Origin: Aliisedimentitalea scapharcae
GTDB lineage: Bacteria > Pseudomonadota > Alphaproteobacteria > Rhodobacterales > Rhodobacteraceae
NCBI RefSeq assembly: GCF_045277565.1
Contig: NZ_CP123584.1
Coordinates: 2,914,001-2,978,000, forward strand
Direction of reading: 5' to 3'
DNA: 64,000 nucleotides
Shown here: positions 33,662 to 41,628 of the stretch, one piece after another
How the letters are laid out: each line of letters starts with the position of its first letter
Numbering within the stretch: the stretch's first letter is position 1
Translations under genes and position numbers: made by a program
The notes under the pieces: generated by a model
Told to the model about the DNA's origin: nothing
Databases searched by the model: none
The model's input: only the letters and a program-made list of their open reading frames with translations

Positions 33662-35413
33662 ATGACACGTGAAATGACCGGCGCAAAGATGATCGTCCAG
33701 GCCCTCAAGGACCAGGGTGTGGACACCGTATTCGGGTATCCCGGCGGCGCCGTACTGCCGATTTATGACGAAATCTTTCTGCAAAATGACATCCGCCACA
33801 TTCTGGTGCGTCACGAACAGGGCGCGGTCCACGCCGCCGAAGGGTATGCGCGTTCGACCGGCAAACCCGGTGTTGTGCTGGTGACATCCGGCCCTGGTGC
33901 GACCAATGCGGTAACCGGGTTGACCGACGCACTGCTGGATTCGATCCCATTGGTGGTTCTGACAGGTCAGGTTCCGACCTTTATGATCGGCTCGGATGCG
34001 TTCCAGGAGGCGGATACCGTGGGTATCACCCGCCCCTGCACCAAACACAATTGGCTGGTCAAAGACACCGACAAGCTGGCCAGCACGCTGCACGAAGCAT
34101 TCCACGTTGCCATGTCGGGCCGTCCGGGTCCGGTTCTGGTGGACATCCCCAAGGACGTGCAATTTGCAACGGGTGATTACCAGAGCCCCAAACCGTCCGT
34201 GTCCCATTACCAGCCCCGGGTCAAAGGCGACCTGGAGGAAATCACCGAACTGGTGGCCGCAATCGAAACCGCGGAACGTCCGGTATTCTATACCGGCGGC
34301 GGCGTGATCAATTCCGGCCCGGCAGCCAGCCAACTGCTGCGCGAACTGGTCGAAGCAACTGGCATTCCGATCACCTCCACGCTGATGGGCCTGGGTGCCT
34401 ATCCGGCGTCCGGCAAACATTGGCTGGGCATGTTGGGAATGCATGGTCTGTACGAGGCCAACATGGCCATGCATGACTGTGACCTGATGATCAACATCGG
34501 TGCCCGCTTTGACGACCGGATCACCGGATTGATTTCGGCATTCTCGCCGAATTCGAAAAAGGCGCATATCGACATTGACCCATCGTCGATCAACAAGGTG
34601 ATCCCGGTCGATATTCCGATTGTGGGTGATGTGGGCCATGTGCTCGAAGATATGCTCAAGATCTGGAAATCGCGCGGCCGCAAAACCAACAAGGAAGCAT
34701 TGGTCAAATGGCAGGCCCAGGTTGGAGAATGGCGCAAGATCAACTGCTTGGCCTACACCAACTCGGAAAGCACCATCAAACCGCAATATGCGCTGCAGCG
34801 GCTCGAAGAGCTGACCAAGGGGCATGACCGCTACATCACCACCGAAGTGGGCCAGCACCAGATGTGGGCGGCGCAGTTTCTGAATTTTGACGACCCGAAC
34901 CGTTGGATGACATCCGGCGGACTGGGCACAATGGGCTATGGGTTCCCGGCGTCGATCGGTGCGCAAATGGCGCATCCGGATTCTCTGGTGATCAATGTTG
35001 CAGGCGAAGCATCCTGGCTGATGAACATGCAGGAAATGGGCACCGCTATTCAGTACCGCCTGCCCGTGAAACAGTTCATCCTGAACAACGAACGTCTTGG
35101 CATGGTGCGCCAATGGCAGGAGCTGCTCCATGGGGAGCGGTATTCGCACAGCTGGTCCGAGGCCCTGCCCGATTTCGTAAAGCTCGCCGAAGCCTTTGGT
35201 GCCAAGGGTATCCTGTGCACCGACCCCAAGGATCTGGACGACGCGATCATGGAGATGATCGAATATGATGGTCCGGTAATCTTTGATTGCCTGGTCGAAA
35301 AGCACGAAAACTGCTTTCCGATGATCCCGTCGGGCAAGGCCCATAACGAAATGCTTCTGGGCGAGGCCGAAACCCAGGGTGTCATCCAATCCAGCGGTGC
35401 GGTTATGGTTTGA
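33662..35413 (+). CDS. ilvI: Acetolactate synthase large subunit
   Basis: 583 residues; TPP/FAD enzyme committing pyruvate to valine, leucine and isoleucine synthesis. Domain order is the usual one: N-terminal TPP domain (GYPGGAVLPIYDEI, with catalytic Glu in RHEQGAVHAAEGYAR), central FAD-binding domain (GMHGLYEANMAMH, GARFDDRITG), and C-terminal TPP domain. The Mg2+/TPP motif reads GEASWLMNMQE, with Glu where most AHAS proteins have Asp (GDxS). ATG 33662 has GGAG upstream, and the attenuator ends 35 bases before it. Cotranscribed with ilvH. Confidence 0.95.
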   Translation: MTREMTGAKMIVQALKDQGVDTVFGYPGGAVLPIYDEIFLQNDIRHILVRHEQGAVHAAEGYARSTGKPGVVLVTSGPGATNAVTGLTDALLDSIPLVVLTGQVPTFMIGSDAFQEADTVGITRPCTKHNWLVKDTDKLASTLHEAFHVAMSGRPGPVLVDIPKDVQFATGDYQSPKPSVSHYQPRVKGDLEEITELVAAIETAERPVFYTGGGVINSGPAASQLLRELVEATGIPITSTLMGLGAYPASGKHWLGMLGMHGLYEANMAMHDCDLMINIGARFDDRITGLISAFSPNSKKAHIDIDPSSINKVIPVDIPIVGDVGHVLEDMLKIWKSRGRKTNKEALVKWQAQVGEWRKINCLAYTNSESTIKPQYALQRLEELTKGHDRYITTEVGQHQMWAAQFLNFDDPNRWMTSGGLGTMGYGFPASIGAQMAHPDSLVINVAGEASWLMNMQEMGTAIQYRLPVKQFILNNERLGMVRQWQELLHGERYSHSWSEALPDFVKLAEAFGAKGILCTDPKDLDDAIMEMIEYDGPVIFDCLVEKHENCFPMIPSGKAHNEMLLGEAETQGVIQSSGAVMV

Positions 35414-35439
35414 CGACCGCGTTTTCCTGAACAGAAAAC

Positions 35440-35468
35440 GGCCCGAGCGTCCTGGAACATCTCGGGCC
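35440..35468 (+). other. Intercistronic hairpin between ilvI and ilvH
   Basis: GGCCCGAG / CTCGGGCC, 8-bp perfect stem with a 13-base loop, in the 107-base gap between ilvI and ilvH. No T-run directly follows, so it is more likely a processing or stability element than a terminator. Confidence 0.5.
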
Positions 35469-35520
35469 GGAAATTTCCAAATTTTCCGGCAACGGAAAAC
35501 CCGTGAGGAAGGCAACGACA

Positions 35521-36081
35521 ATGTCTGCACTACACATCAAAAAAGGCTCCACCAGCCATTCCGCCTATAACCTGCGTCCAAATTTCTCGGACGTGTCCGA
35601 ACGCCATACCATTGCCCTGCTGGTCGAAAACGAACCTGGTGTTCTGGCACGGGTGATTGGACTGTTTTCCGGGCGTGGGTACAACATCGAAAGCCTGACC
35701 GTGGCCGAAGTCGATCACACAGGCCATTTGTCACGCATTACCATCGTGACCACCGGGACCCCTCAGGTCATCGAACAGATCAAAACCCAGCTGGGTCGGA
35801 TTGTTCCGGTGCACGAAGTCCACGATCTGACCGTCGAAGGCCCCGCTGTCGAGCGGGAATTGGCCATCATGAAGGTTGTTGGAGATGGGGAAAAGCGGGT
35901 CGAAGCCCTGCGCCTGGCCGATATCTTTCGGGCCAATGTGGTCGACAGCACCCTGAGCAGCTTTATCTTTGAGATCACTGGCGCGCCGGAAAAAATCGAC
36001 GCCTTTGCCGATCTGATGCGCCCGTTGGGTCTGGTTGAAATTGCACGTACCGGTGTCGCCGCACTGTTGCGCGGCGATTGA
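35521..36081 (+). CDS. ilvH: Acetolactate synthase small (regulatory) subunit
   Basis: 186 residues. N-terminal ACT domain opens HTIALLVENEPGVLARVIGLFSGRGYNIESLTV, the valine-binding feedback site; the C-terminal domain follows (LAIMKVVGDGEKRVEALRLADIF). ATG 35521 has GAGGAAGG seven bases upstream; GTG at 35503 would place that site inside the gene. Partner of ilvI; confers feedback inhibition. Confidence 0.94.
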   Translation: MSALHIKKGSTSHSAYNLRPNFSDVSERHTIALLVENEPGVLARVIGLFSGRGYNIESLTVAEVDHTGHLSRITIVTTGTPQVIEQIKTQLGRIVPVHEVHDLTVEGPAVERELAIMKVVGDGEKRVEALRLADIFRANVVDSTLSSFIFEITGAPEKIDAFADLMRPLGLVEIARTGVAALLRGD

Positions 36082-36098
36082 TCACGCGTTCACCTCAG

Positions 36099-36464
36099 TC
36101 AGGCGAGAATTCTGGCAACGCTGCTATCGGTGGCGTTGCGTCGTTTCTGCGCAGCCGCAAACGGGATGATTTTTGCCGATCCTGTTTCCAATTCCTGCGC
36201 TGCAGGTTGAACCGGAGCAAGCTCCTGTTCGGCCCCCAGAACATCCGCCAATCCAGAGCATAACCCCTCTGACACCAGCCGTGGGTTGTGCGCATACCGC
36301 ATGTGACGTTCCATCGTCAGATCGAATTGCACCCAATCTCCCGCGTCCAAAGGCAGTTCGGGTTCCTGATCATTCTGTTTGTAAAACGCGAGATCCCCAT
36401 GGTCCTCGCACCAAATGACGGCCTTGCGTTCGTCAGTGTCGCTCCAAAGTACTACGCCAAACAT
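36099..36464 (-). CDS. Conserved hypothetical protein
   Basis: 121 residues, soluble and acidic, opening MFGVVLWSDTDERKAVIWCEDHGDLAFY, which reads like a small beta-barrel (cold-shock or S1-like in feel but without RNP motifs), then a variable C-terminal half ending AKIIPFAAAQKRRNATDSS. Convergent with ilvH, with 17 bases between the stops. No family recognised with certainty. Confidence 0.65.
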   Translation of the reverse strand: MFGVVLWSDTDERKAVIWCEDHGDLAFYKQNDQEPELPLDAGDWVQFDLTMERHMRYAHNPRLVSEGLCSGLADVLGAEQELAPVQPAAQELETGSAKIIPFAAAQKRRNATDSSVARILA

Positions 36465-36585
36465 CTTCTGTCCCGTTTTTCCCTATGTGTTAACTGTGTG
36501 ATAAATTGGGGCATTCAAACATGGTAAATTGCGCGTCTTGGGCTTGCAATTTGTGTCTGAGACGGTAGCCTCCTGATCTACTTGA

Positions 36586-36601
36586 GCGTCAGCGTTGACG
36601 C
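36586..36601. promoter_or_regulatory. Inverted repeat upstream of the XRE regulator gene
   Basis: GCGTCA-GCGT-TGACGC, perfect 6-bp arms, 101 bases before the XRE start codon. A possible autoregulatory site; the remaining 236-base gap shows nothing else definite. Confidence 0.35.
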
Positions 36602-36701
36602 CAACCAGTATCAGTTTGAGTAAAGCAAGCCGGGATTCCGATCAGAGATCTCTTTTCCGGCTACAGGTTCACGACAAAGGAACATCAACACTGGGGCAAA
36701 A

Positions 36702-37499
36702 ATGTCCAAACCTACGCGCTCACCGGCCGAACTTCGCAACATGTTCGGCTCAAATCTGCGAATCCTCGCCCGAAAGTATCCGTCCATATCGGATCTATCG
36801 CGTCGGCTTGGCATCAACCGGACACAATTCAATAGATATTTGTCGGGAGAAAGCTTCCCGCGACCCGATGTGCTGGATCGAATTTGCGACTTTTTCGAAA
36901 TGGATGCCCGCATCCTGCTCGAACCCGTCGATAATCTGACCGAACGTGGTCAGATCCTGACCGGGCCAATCCTGTCTGATTTTCTGGGGAGGGGCGTCAA
37001 CAATTTGCCCGAAGACGTCTTTCCGTCAGGGTTCTACCGCTTCTCCCGCCGCAGCTTTGTCAGCGATGAACTGTATATCGTCGGCATCGTTTATGTGTTC
37101 CGCGACAGCGACAACGCCTATGTGCGCGGGTTCGAAGCCAAGGAAGCCATGCGCCAGCAAGGCCTGCCTGTAGACGTCAAAACCCGTGAATTCCGCGGCT
37201 ATGTCACCCGGCAGGAAGATGGCGTCGCCCTGGTGATCTCTCGGCGCAACTCCATGACCTGCTCGTTCAACTATCTGGCCCAGGTTGCCTCGTTCGAAAA
37301 CAACTTTTGGGTGGGGTATGTCACCCGGACTGTGCGTGAAAGCGCCAGCGGAACCCGTGCCGCCCGCATGGTCTATGAACATCTGGGGCGCGATAAGGCC
37401 GGTGTTTGGGAAGCAGCCCGCACACAGGGGTTCAAGACCGAAGACGAGCTGATGCCATTTCACCGGCGTCTTTTGCAAATCGGCGATCCATTCCGTTAA
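36702..37499 (+). CDS. XRE-type helix-turn-helix regulator with unknown C-terminal domain
   Basis: 265 residues. Residues 10-65 are a Cro/CI-type HTH (LRNMFGSNLRILARKYPSISDLSRRLGINRTQFNRYLSG). Residues 90-260 form a large conserved domain (FYRFSRRSFVSDELYIVGIVYVFRD, VALVISRRNSMTCSFNYLAQ) that I do not know by name and that may sense a ligand or partner. A strong terminator follows. Gene order suggests it may control the adjacent Rieske oxygenase, but a terminator separates them. Confidence 0.82.
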   Translation: MSKPTRSPAELRNMFGSNLRILARKYPSISDLSRRLGINRTQFNRYLSGESFPRPDVLDRICDFFEMDARILLEPVDNLTERGQILTGPILSDFLGRGVNNLPEDVFPSGFYRFSRRSFVSDELYIVGIVYVFRDSDNAYVRGFEAKEAMRQQGLPVDVKTREFRGYVTRQEDGVALVISRRNSMTCSFNYLAQVASFENNFWVGYVTRTVRESASGTRAARMVYEHLGRDKAGVWEAARTQGFKTEDELMPFHRRLLQIGDPFR

Positions 37500-37552
37500 C
37501 CGCTTTGCTGCACATCGGCAGACATCAAAGTTAACGCATCGACAAAAACGTG

Positions 37553-37583
37553 AAAAAACCGCGCCTGAGAGCGCGGTTTTTTT
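37553..37583 (+). terminator. Rho-independent terminator after the XRE gene
   Basis: AAAAAACCGCGC / GCGCGGTTTTTT with loop CTGAGA and a run of seven T. Clear and strong. Confidence 0.92.
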
Positions 37584-37642
37584 GTACCCCGTGATCCGCT
37601 GTTTGAAATGCGCTGTCCGTATGTCGCTGGCTGGCGATCTTC

Positions 37643-37676
37643 GTCGGAATCCGACAAGTATCGACACATGTGTCGA
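37643..37676. promoter_or_regulatory. Two adjacent perfect palindromes before the Rieske oxygenase gene
   Basis: GTCGGA-A-TCCGAC (37643-37655) and TCGACACATGTGTCGA (37661-37676), the latter a perfect 16-base palindrome centred 41 bases before the start codon. They are five bases apart. Such sharp dyads are typical operators of dimeric repressors such as TetR or MarR proteins; no such gene is adjacent. Confidence 0.65.
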
Positions 37677-37709
37677 GTAAATCTTGACGCAACGAACAAG
37701 GAGCGCGCC

Positions 37710-38867
37710 ATGACATTTGTATCCGAGGAACTCAACGCCGTACGCCAGCCGATCACCCGGGCCAATGGGTTGTCCAATGCCCATTACATCGATCCGCACG
37801 TACACGCCGAAGAGAACAAACATGTCCTGCTGAACCAATGGGCCGGTTTGGCCGTTACGGCGGATGTCCCCGATGTGGGCGATGCCAAACCGATCACCTT
37901 TTTGCAGATCCCCCTGTTGCTGGTCCGCGACCGGGCGGGAACCGTGCGGGTCTTTCAGAACACCTGTCGCCATCGTGGCATGATTCTGGTCGAAGAACCC
38001 CGCAAGATCGAAGGTGCCATCCGCTGTGCCTATCACAGCTGGTGTTACGGCACGGACGGACGCCTGGTTTCGACACCGCATGTGGGCGGCCCTGGTCAGA
38101 ACACCCATGAAGACGTGGACAAGAGCCTTTTGGGTCTGATCGAAGTCAGGTCGCACATCTGGCGGGATGTCATCTGGATCAACGTCTCGGGCACGGCTCC
38201 GGACTTCACCGAAGCCATGGGGGATGTCATGGCCCGCTGGGCCGAGTTCGACCAGCCCCTGTACCACGGTGGAGAAGACAGCCGGTTCGACCTGACGGTG
38301 AATTGCAACTGGAAGCTGGCAGTCGAAAATTACTGCGAGAGCTATCACCTGCCCTGGGTCCACCCTGGCCTCAACAGCTATTCCCGCCTCGAAGACCATT
38401 ACCACATCGAAGAACCCGGCAAATACTCGGGTCAGGGCACATTGGTCTATCGCCAGCTCAAAGGGGACAATGGCGACGTTTTCCCCGATTTCGACGGGCT
38501 GAACCAAAAATGGGACGAAGCCGCGGAATACATCGCCGCCTTTCCCAATGTTCTACTGGGCGTCCACCGGGACCATGCCTTTGCCATCATTCTACTCCCG
38601 CAGGCCACCGACAAGACAGTCGAACACATCCACCTGTACTATGCGAGCCCTGAAACAAGCGACCAGATGCGCGCCAAGAATACAGCCCTATGGCAGGAGG
38701 TGTTCAAGGAGGACGTTTTTGTCGTCGAAGGCATGCAGCGGGGCCGCTTTGCGCCCGGGTTTGACGGCGGTCGGTTTTCGCCTGCGATGGATGGCCCCAC
38801 GCATCTGTTCCACGACTGGGTTGCGCGCAAACTGCAAGAGGGTGAGGCCGCCCTAGCCGCCGAATGA
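37710..38867 (+). CDS. Rieske-type aromatic-ring/quaternary-amine oxygenase, large subunit
   Basis: 385 residues from ATG 37710 (AAGGAG upstream). The N-terminal Rieske [2Fe-2S] domain shows CRHRG then CAYHSWCYG. The catalytic domain has a mononuclear iron site in NCNWKLAVENYCESYHLPWVHPGL, with the ENY and HxxxxH pattern. It is alpha-subunit length and lacks an adjacent ferredoxin reductase or beta subunit, like choline/carnitine/betaine-type monooxygenases, so a quaternary amine or small aromatic substrate is possible. Coupled to a small gene by an ATGA overlap. Confidence 0.88.
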   Translation: MTFVSEELNAVRQPITRANGLSNAHYIDPHVHAEENKHVLLNQWAGLAVTADVPDVGDAKPITFLQIPLLLVRDRAGTVRVFQNTCRHRGMILVEEPRKIEGAIRCAYHSWCYGTDGRLVSTPHVGGPGQNTHEDVDKSLLGLIEVRSHIWRDVIWINVSGTAPDFTEAMGDVMARWAEFDQPLYHGGEDSRFDLTVNCNWKLAVENYCESYHLPWVHPGLNSYSRLEDHYHIEEPGKYSGQGTLVYRQLKGDNGDVFPDFDGLNQKWDEAAEYIAAFPNVLLGVHRDHAFAIILLPQATDKTVEHIHLYYASPETSDQMRAKNTALWQEVFKEDVFVVEGMQRGRFAPGFDGGRFSPAMDGPTHLFHDWVARKLQEGEAALAAE

Positions 38868-39079
38868 GCAACCTAGATGCACGATTGCTGGACGCCCATG
38901 CCGCAAAGGATGAATGGGCGCTGGTCCGCCTCTATTGCGAAGCGGCGGACTCTGCGACAGACGAAGATGCAGCGTGGTTCTTTCTGACCCAGGCCTATGT
39001 ATTCGCGTTGGAACAGAACCACCCGGATCTCGAGCCGCTCAGGGCCCGTTTGGTGGCTGGAGGGCGCGAGAGCACATAG
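38864..39079 (+). CDS. Small protein translationally coupled to the Rieske oxygenase
   Basis: 71 residues starting in the ATGA overlap with the oxygenase stop, which implies coupled translation and matched amounts. It is acidic, helical, with no cysteine pattern or membrane helix (LVRLYCEAADSATDEDAAWFF). Possibly a chaperone, assembly factor or small subunit; family not recognised. Confidence 0.7.
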   Translation: MSNLDARLLDAHAAKDEWALVRLYCEAADSATDEDAAWFFLTQAYVFALEQNHPDLEPLRARLVAGGREST

Positions 39080-39086
39080 TCATTCT

Positions 39087-39117
39087 GAACAGGGCCGCGA
39101 CATGCGCGGCCCTGTTC
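39087..39117. terminator. Hairpin between convergent genes
   Basis: Perfect 13-bp stem GAACAGGGCCGCG / CGCGGCCCTGTTC with loop ACATG; no T-run. It separates the Rieske operon from the DUF2189 gene. Confidence 0.6.
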
Positions 39118-39123
39118 ATGGAG

Positions 39124-39933
39124 CTACGCGGGATCCACACCTTGATGCAGGATCACCCCGTCTTCGTTCTCTTTGATCGCAACCAGTTGGTAGACATGCC
39201 AGCTGGTGTGCCCCATCAACGGCAACACCACAAACAACCCCAAGAAACCCGGAAGCAGCGCGGCAAAGGTCAGCGCCGCGATAAACACGGCCCAGGCCAG
39301 CATCGGCACCGGGTTCCCAAGCACGTATTGAAAGCTGGCAATCATCGCGGTGACAAAGTCGACTTCACGATCCAGCAACAGCGGCAATGCAATCACCGTG
39401 ATCATATACAGCAGCAGCGCAAACAGCGCCCCCACGGCGGATCCGACGGCCAGCATGGTTACCCCGTTCAGGCTTAGGAACACTTCGACGGAGGACGAGA
39501 TATTGGTCATGGTCGACAGGCCCAGAAACAAAGCAAAGATCATGTGCCCCAGGAAAAACCAGAACAGAAACACCACAACGATAATGGCGCAGATCGACGG
39601 CAGCTGGCGCCGCCCCTGATACAGAACCACGCCAAAAATCGCCGGCAAATCCAGCGGCTCGCCCTGGCTGAGCCTGTGCGAGACCTCGTAACATCCAACT
39701 GCTGCAAACGGGCCGATCAATGGAAACCCGATAGCAGCAAGGACCAGCCAAAAGGTGGTGCCCGTGCTGGCCGTGACCCACAGCATCAACCATCCGACCA
39801 GAATGTAAAACCCGGCAAAAATCAGACCGTACAGCGGGGCTGCGCGGAAATCGGCCATTCCCTGGCGCAGTGCCTGGCGTAGAATGGCGGGGGTCATGGG
39901 GCGAAATGCGGGCACCCCAAATGCTTTCTCCAT
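39124..39933 (-). CDS. DUF2189 family integral membrane protein
   Basis: 269 residues, six hydrophobic helices (for example GLIFAGFYILVGWLMLWV, ICAIIVVVFLFWFFLG, FALLLYMITVIALPLLL) and the DUF2189 pattern VGCYEVSHRLSQGEP and FPLIGPFAAV. The C-terminal MGHTSWHVYQLV has histidines that could bind a metal or haem. Function unknown. Precedes no obvious partner; the amidase gene is upstream on the same strand, 33 bases away, so they may be cotranscribed. Confidence 0.83.
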   Translation of the reverse strand: MEKAFGVPAFRPMTPAILRQALRQGMADFRAAPLYGLIFAGFYILVGWLMLWVTASTGTTFWLVLAAIGFPLIGPFAAVGCYEVSHRLSQGEPLDLPAIFGVVLYQGRRQLPSICAIIVVVFLFWFFLGHMIFALFLGLSTMTNISSSVEVFLSLNGVTMLAVGSAVGALFALLLYMITVIALPLLLDREVDFVTAMIASFQYVLGNPVPMLAWAVFIAALTFAALLPGFLGLFVVLPLMGHTSWHVYQLVAIKENEDGVILHQGVDPA

Positions 39934-39966
39934 ACTCGTGTTCTCCTCCCTCTTGTTGTTCTTGTC

Positions 39967-41373
39967 TCAGACCGGATCGGTCGGGGGGGCCTTTTGCGGC
40001 CATTGGGTATGTGCGTGATATGCCGCACCCAATGAAAGAATCCGGCGGTCTCCTCCAAGCCTGCCGAATATCTGCACCCCCATCGGTAGCCCATCGGCAC
40101 CAAATCCAGCCGGAACCGCCAGGCTGGGCAGCCCCAACAGGCTGACCGGTATGACCACTTCCATCCAGCGGTGATAGGTGTCCATTTCCTGGCCGGCGAT
40201 TTGTTTGGGATAGGGCTGTTCGATCGGGAACGGCCAGACCTGCGCCGACGGCAGAATCAACGCGTCATAGGTTTCAAACAACTGCGCGCAAGCCCGAAAC
40301 CACTCGGAACGGAACTCGGAGGCGATTTGGATCTGTGCCGCAGTCAGCGCCATCCCCCGTTCCATTTCCCAGACCGCCGTGTCCTTGAGCTCGGCCCCCT
40401 GCTGTTGCAGATCAAACAACTCGCCCGCGACGGCCCAGGATCGAAGGGTGACCCAGCTCTCCCATATTTTTTCCCGGGGAAAGGGCGCTGGCAGATGATC
40501 GACGTGACAGCCCATGTCCGAAAACGCACCCAGCGCACGTTCGCACAGTGCCATGATGCCGTTTTCCATCGGGAACGCCCCGCCCCAATCCCCCAGCCAA
40601 CCAATGCGCATCCCCGAACATTCGGTTGCGGGCAGCGGTGCCATCTCTTCCCGAGGCAAGGCCAATGGGATCTGCGGGTGCGGCCCGGCCAGAACATCCA
40701 GCAACAAGGCAATGTCCTCGGGTGATCGGGCCATCGGGCCCAGCGTGGACAGCTGATGCAGGTACATGTCGCCGCTCGCACCGGAAGGCACCCGCCCCCA
40801 GCTGGGGCGGAAACCATAGACATTGTTCCAGGCCGCCGGGTTGCGCAGGCTGCCCATCATGTCGGATCCATCCGCCAGCGCCACCATTCCAGTCGCCAGA
40901 GCCACCGCAGCGCCGCCGGACGACCCCCCGCAACTGCGCGACATGTCATAGGGATTTGCAGTCGCGCCGTAGACGCGGTTGAACGTGTGCGACCCCAGCC
41001 CCATTTCCGGCACGTTGGTCTTGCCGATCAGGATCGCCCCGGCCGCGCGCAGCCGAGCGGCCAACAGATCATCTTCGGTGGGGACAAAGTCCTTTTTGAT
41101 CAGCACCCCACCGGTTGACCGGACACCGCGCACGTTGACCAGATCCTTGACCGCCATCGGCAGCCCGTGCAGCGGTCCACGCGGGGCATTTTTATCCGCC
41201 GCCCGTGCCTCCTGCATCAATTCCTCTTCGTCCCGCAGACCCACAATGGCATTCACCGCGCCATTAACCTGTGCAATCCGGTCCAGCGTCTGGCGCATCA
41301 CGTCCTCAGCGGTCAACCGACCTGCTGACAGATCCGTCAGAATTTCAGTAGCGCTTCGCATAGGCTGCGACAT
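39967..41373 (-). CDS. Amidase signature family enzyme
   Basis: 468 residues from ATG 41373. The amidase-signature catalytic triad is visible: Lys in MAVKDLVNVRG, and the serine pair in SRSCGGSSGGAAVALATGM and ADGSDMMGSLRNP. The end (GLPSLAVPAGFGADGLPMGVQIFGR) is typical. Acts on a C-N amide bond; substrate not readable. It has no GatB/GatC partner, so it is not the tRNA amidotransferase. The region 41374-41573 shows only weak AT-rich intergenic sequence. Confidence 0.88.
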   Translation of the reverse strand: MSQPMRSATEILTDLSAGRLTAEDVMRQTLDRIAQVNGAVNAIVGLRDEEELMQEARAADKNAPRGPLHGLPMAVKDLVNVRGVRSTGGVLIKKDFVPTEDDLLAARLRAAGAILIGKTNVPEMGLGSHTFNRVYGATANPYDMSRSCGGSSGGAAVALATGMVALADGSDMMGSLRNPAAWNNVYGFRPSWGRVPSGASGDMYLHQLSTLGPMARSPEDIALLLDVLAGPHPQIPLALPREEMAPLPATECSGMRIGWLGDWGGAFPMENGIMALCERALGAFSDMGCHVDHLPAPFPREKIWESWVTLRSWAVAGELFDLQQQGAELKDTAVWEMERGMALTAAQIQIASEFRSEWFRACAQLFETYDALILPSAQVWPFPIEQPYPKQIAGQEMDTYHRWMEVVIPVSLLGLPSLAVPAGFGADGLPMGVQIFGRLGGDRRILSLGAAYHAHTQWPQKAPPTDPV

Positions 41374-41573
41374 GTTCAAATATCCCGATGTATCTTTTGA
41401 TCAGCCTAACCGGGGGAATTTTGTAAAAAAACCCACAGATGAAAAACATCTTATCCAAACCGTCAAAAAATAACGCGGGCTTGCCTGCGATGGCGCGGTC
41501 CACAAATATGACGACCGCATGGATCAGCGGACCTGGCGCGAGCACATTGAACCTGGGCATCTTTGCAGACATG

Positions 41574-41598
41574 AAAAAGGCCGGACAAATCCGGCCTT
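41574..41598 (-). terminator. Terminator of prfB
   Basis: AAGGCCGGA / TCCGGCCTT with loop CAAA and a T-run on the minus strand, 31 bases after the prfB stop. Confidence 0.88.
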
Positions 41599-41628
41599 GC
41601 ACAATCAATCCATTGGTTTGGGCACCGG

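Noticed and set aside
33626..35530. 634-codon minus-strand open frame
   Set aside because: Antisense of ilvI, with no recognisable domain; ilvI has a full AHAS sequence.
36099..36464. Cold-shock protein
   Set aside because: The N-terminus looks beta-rich, but the RNP1/RNP2 motifs of cold-shock proteins are absent.
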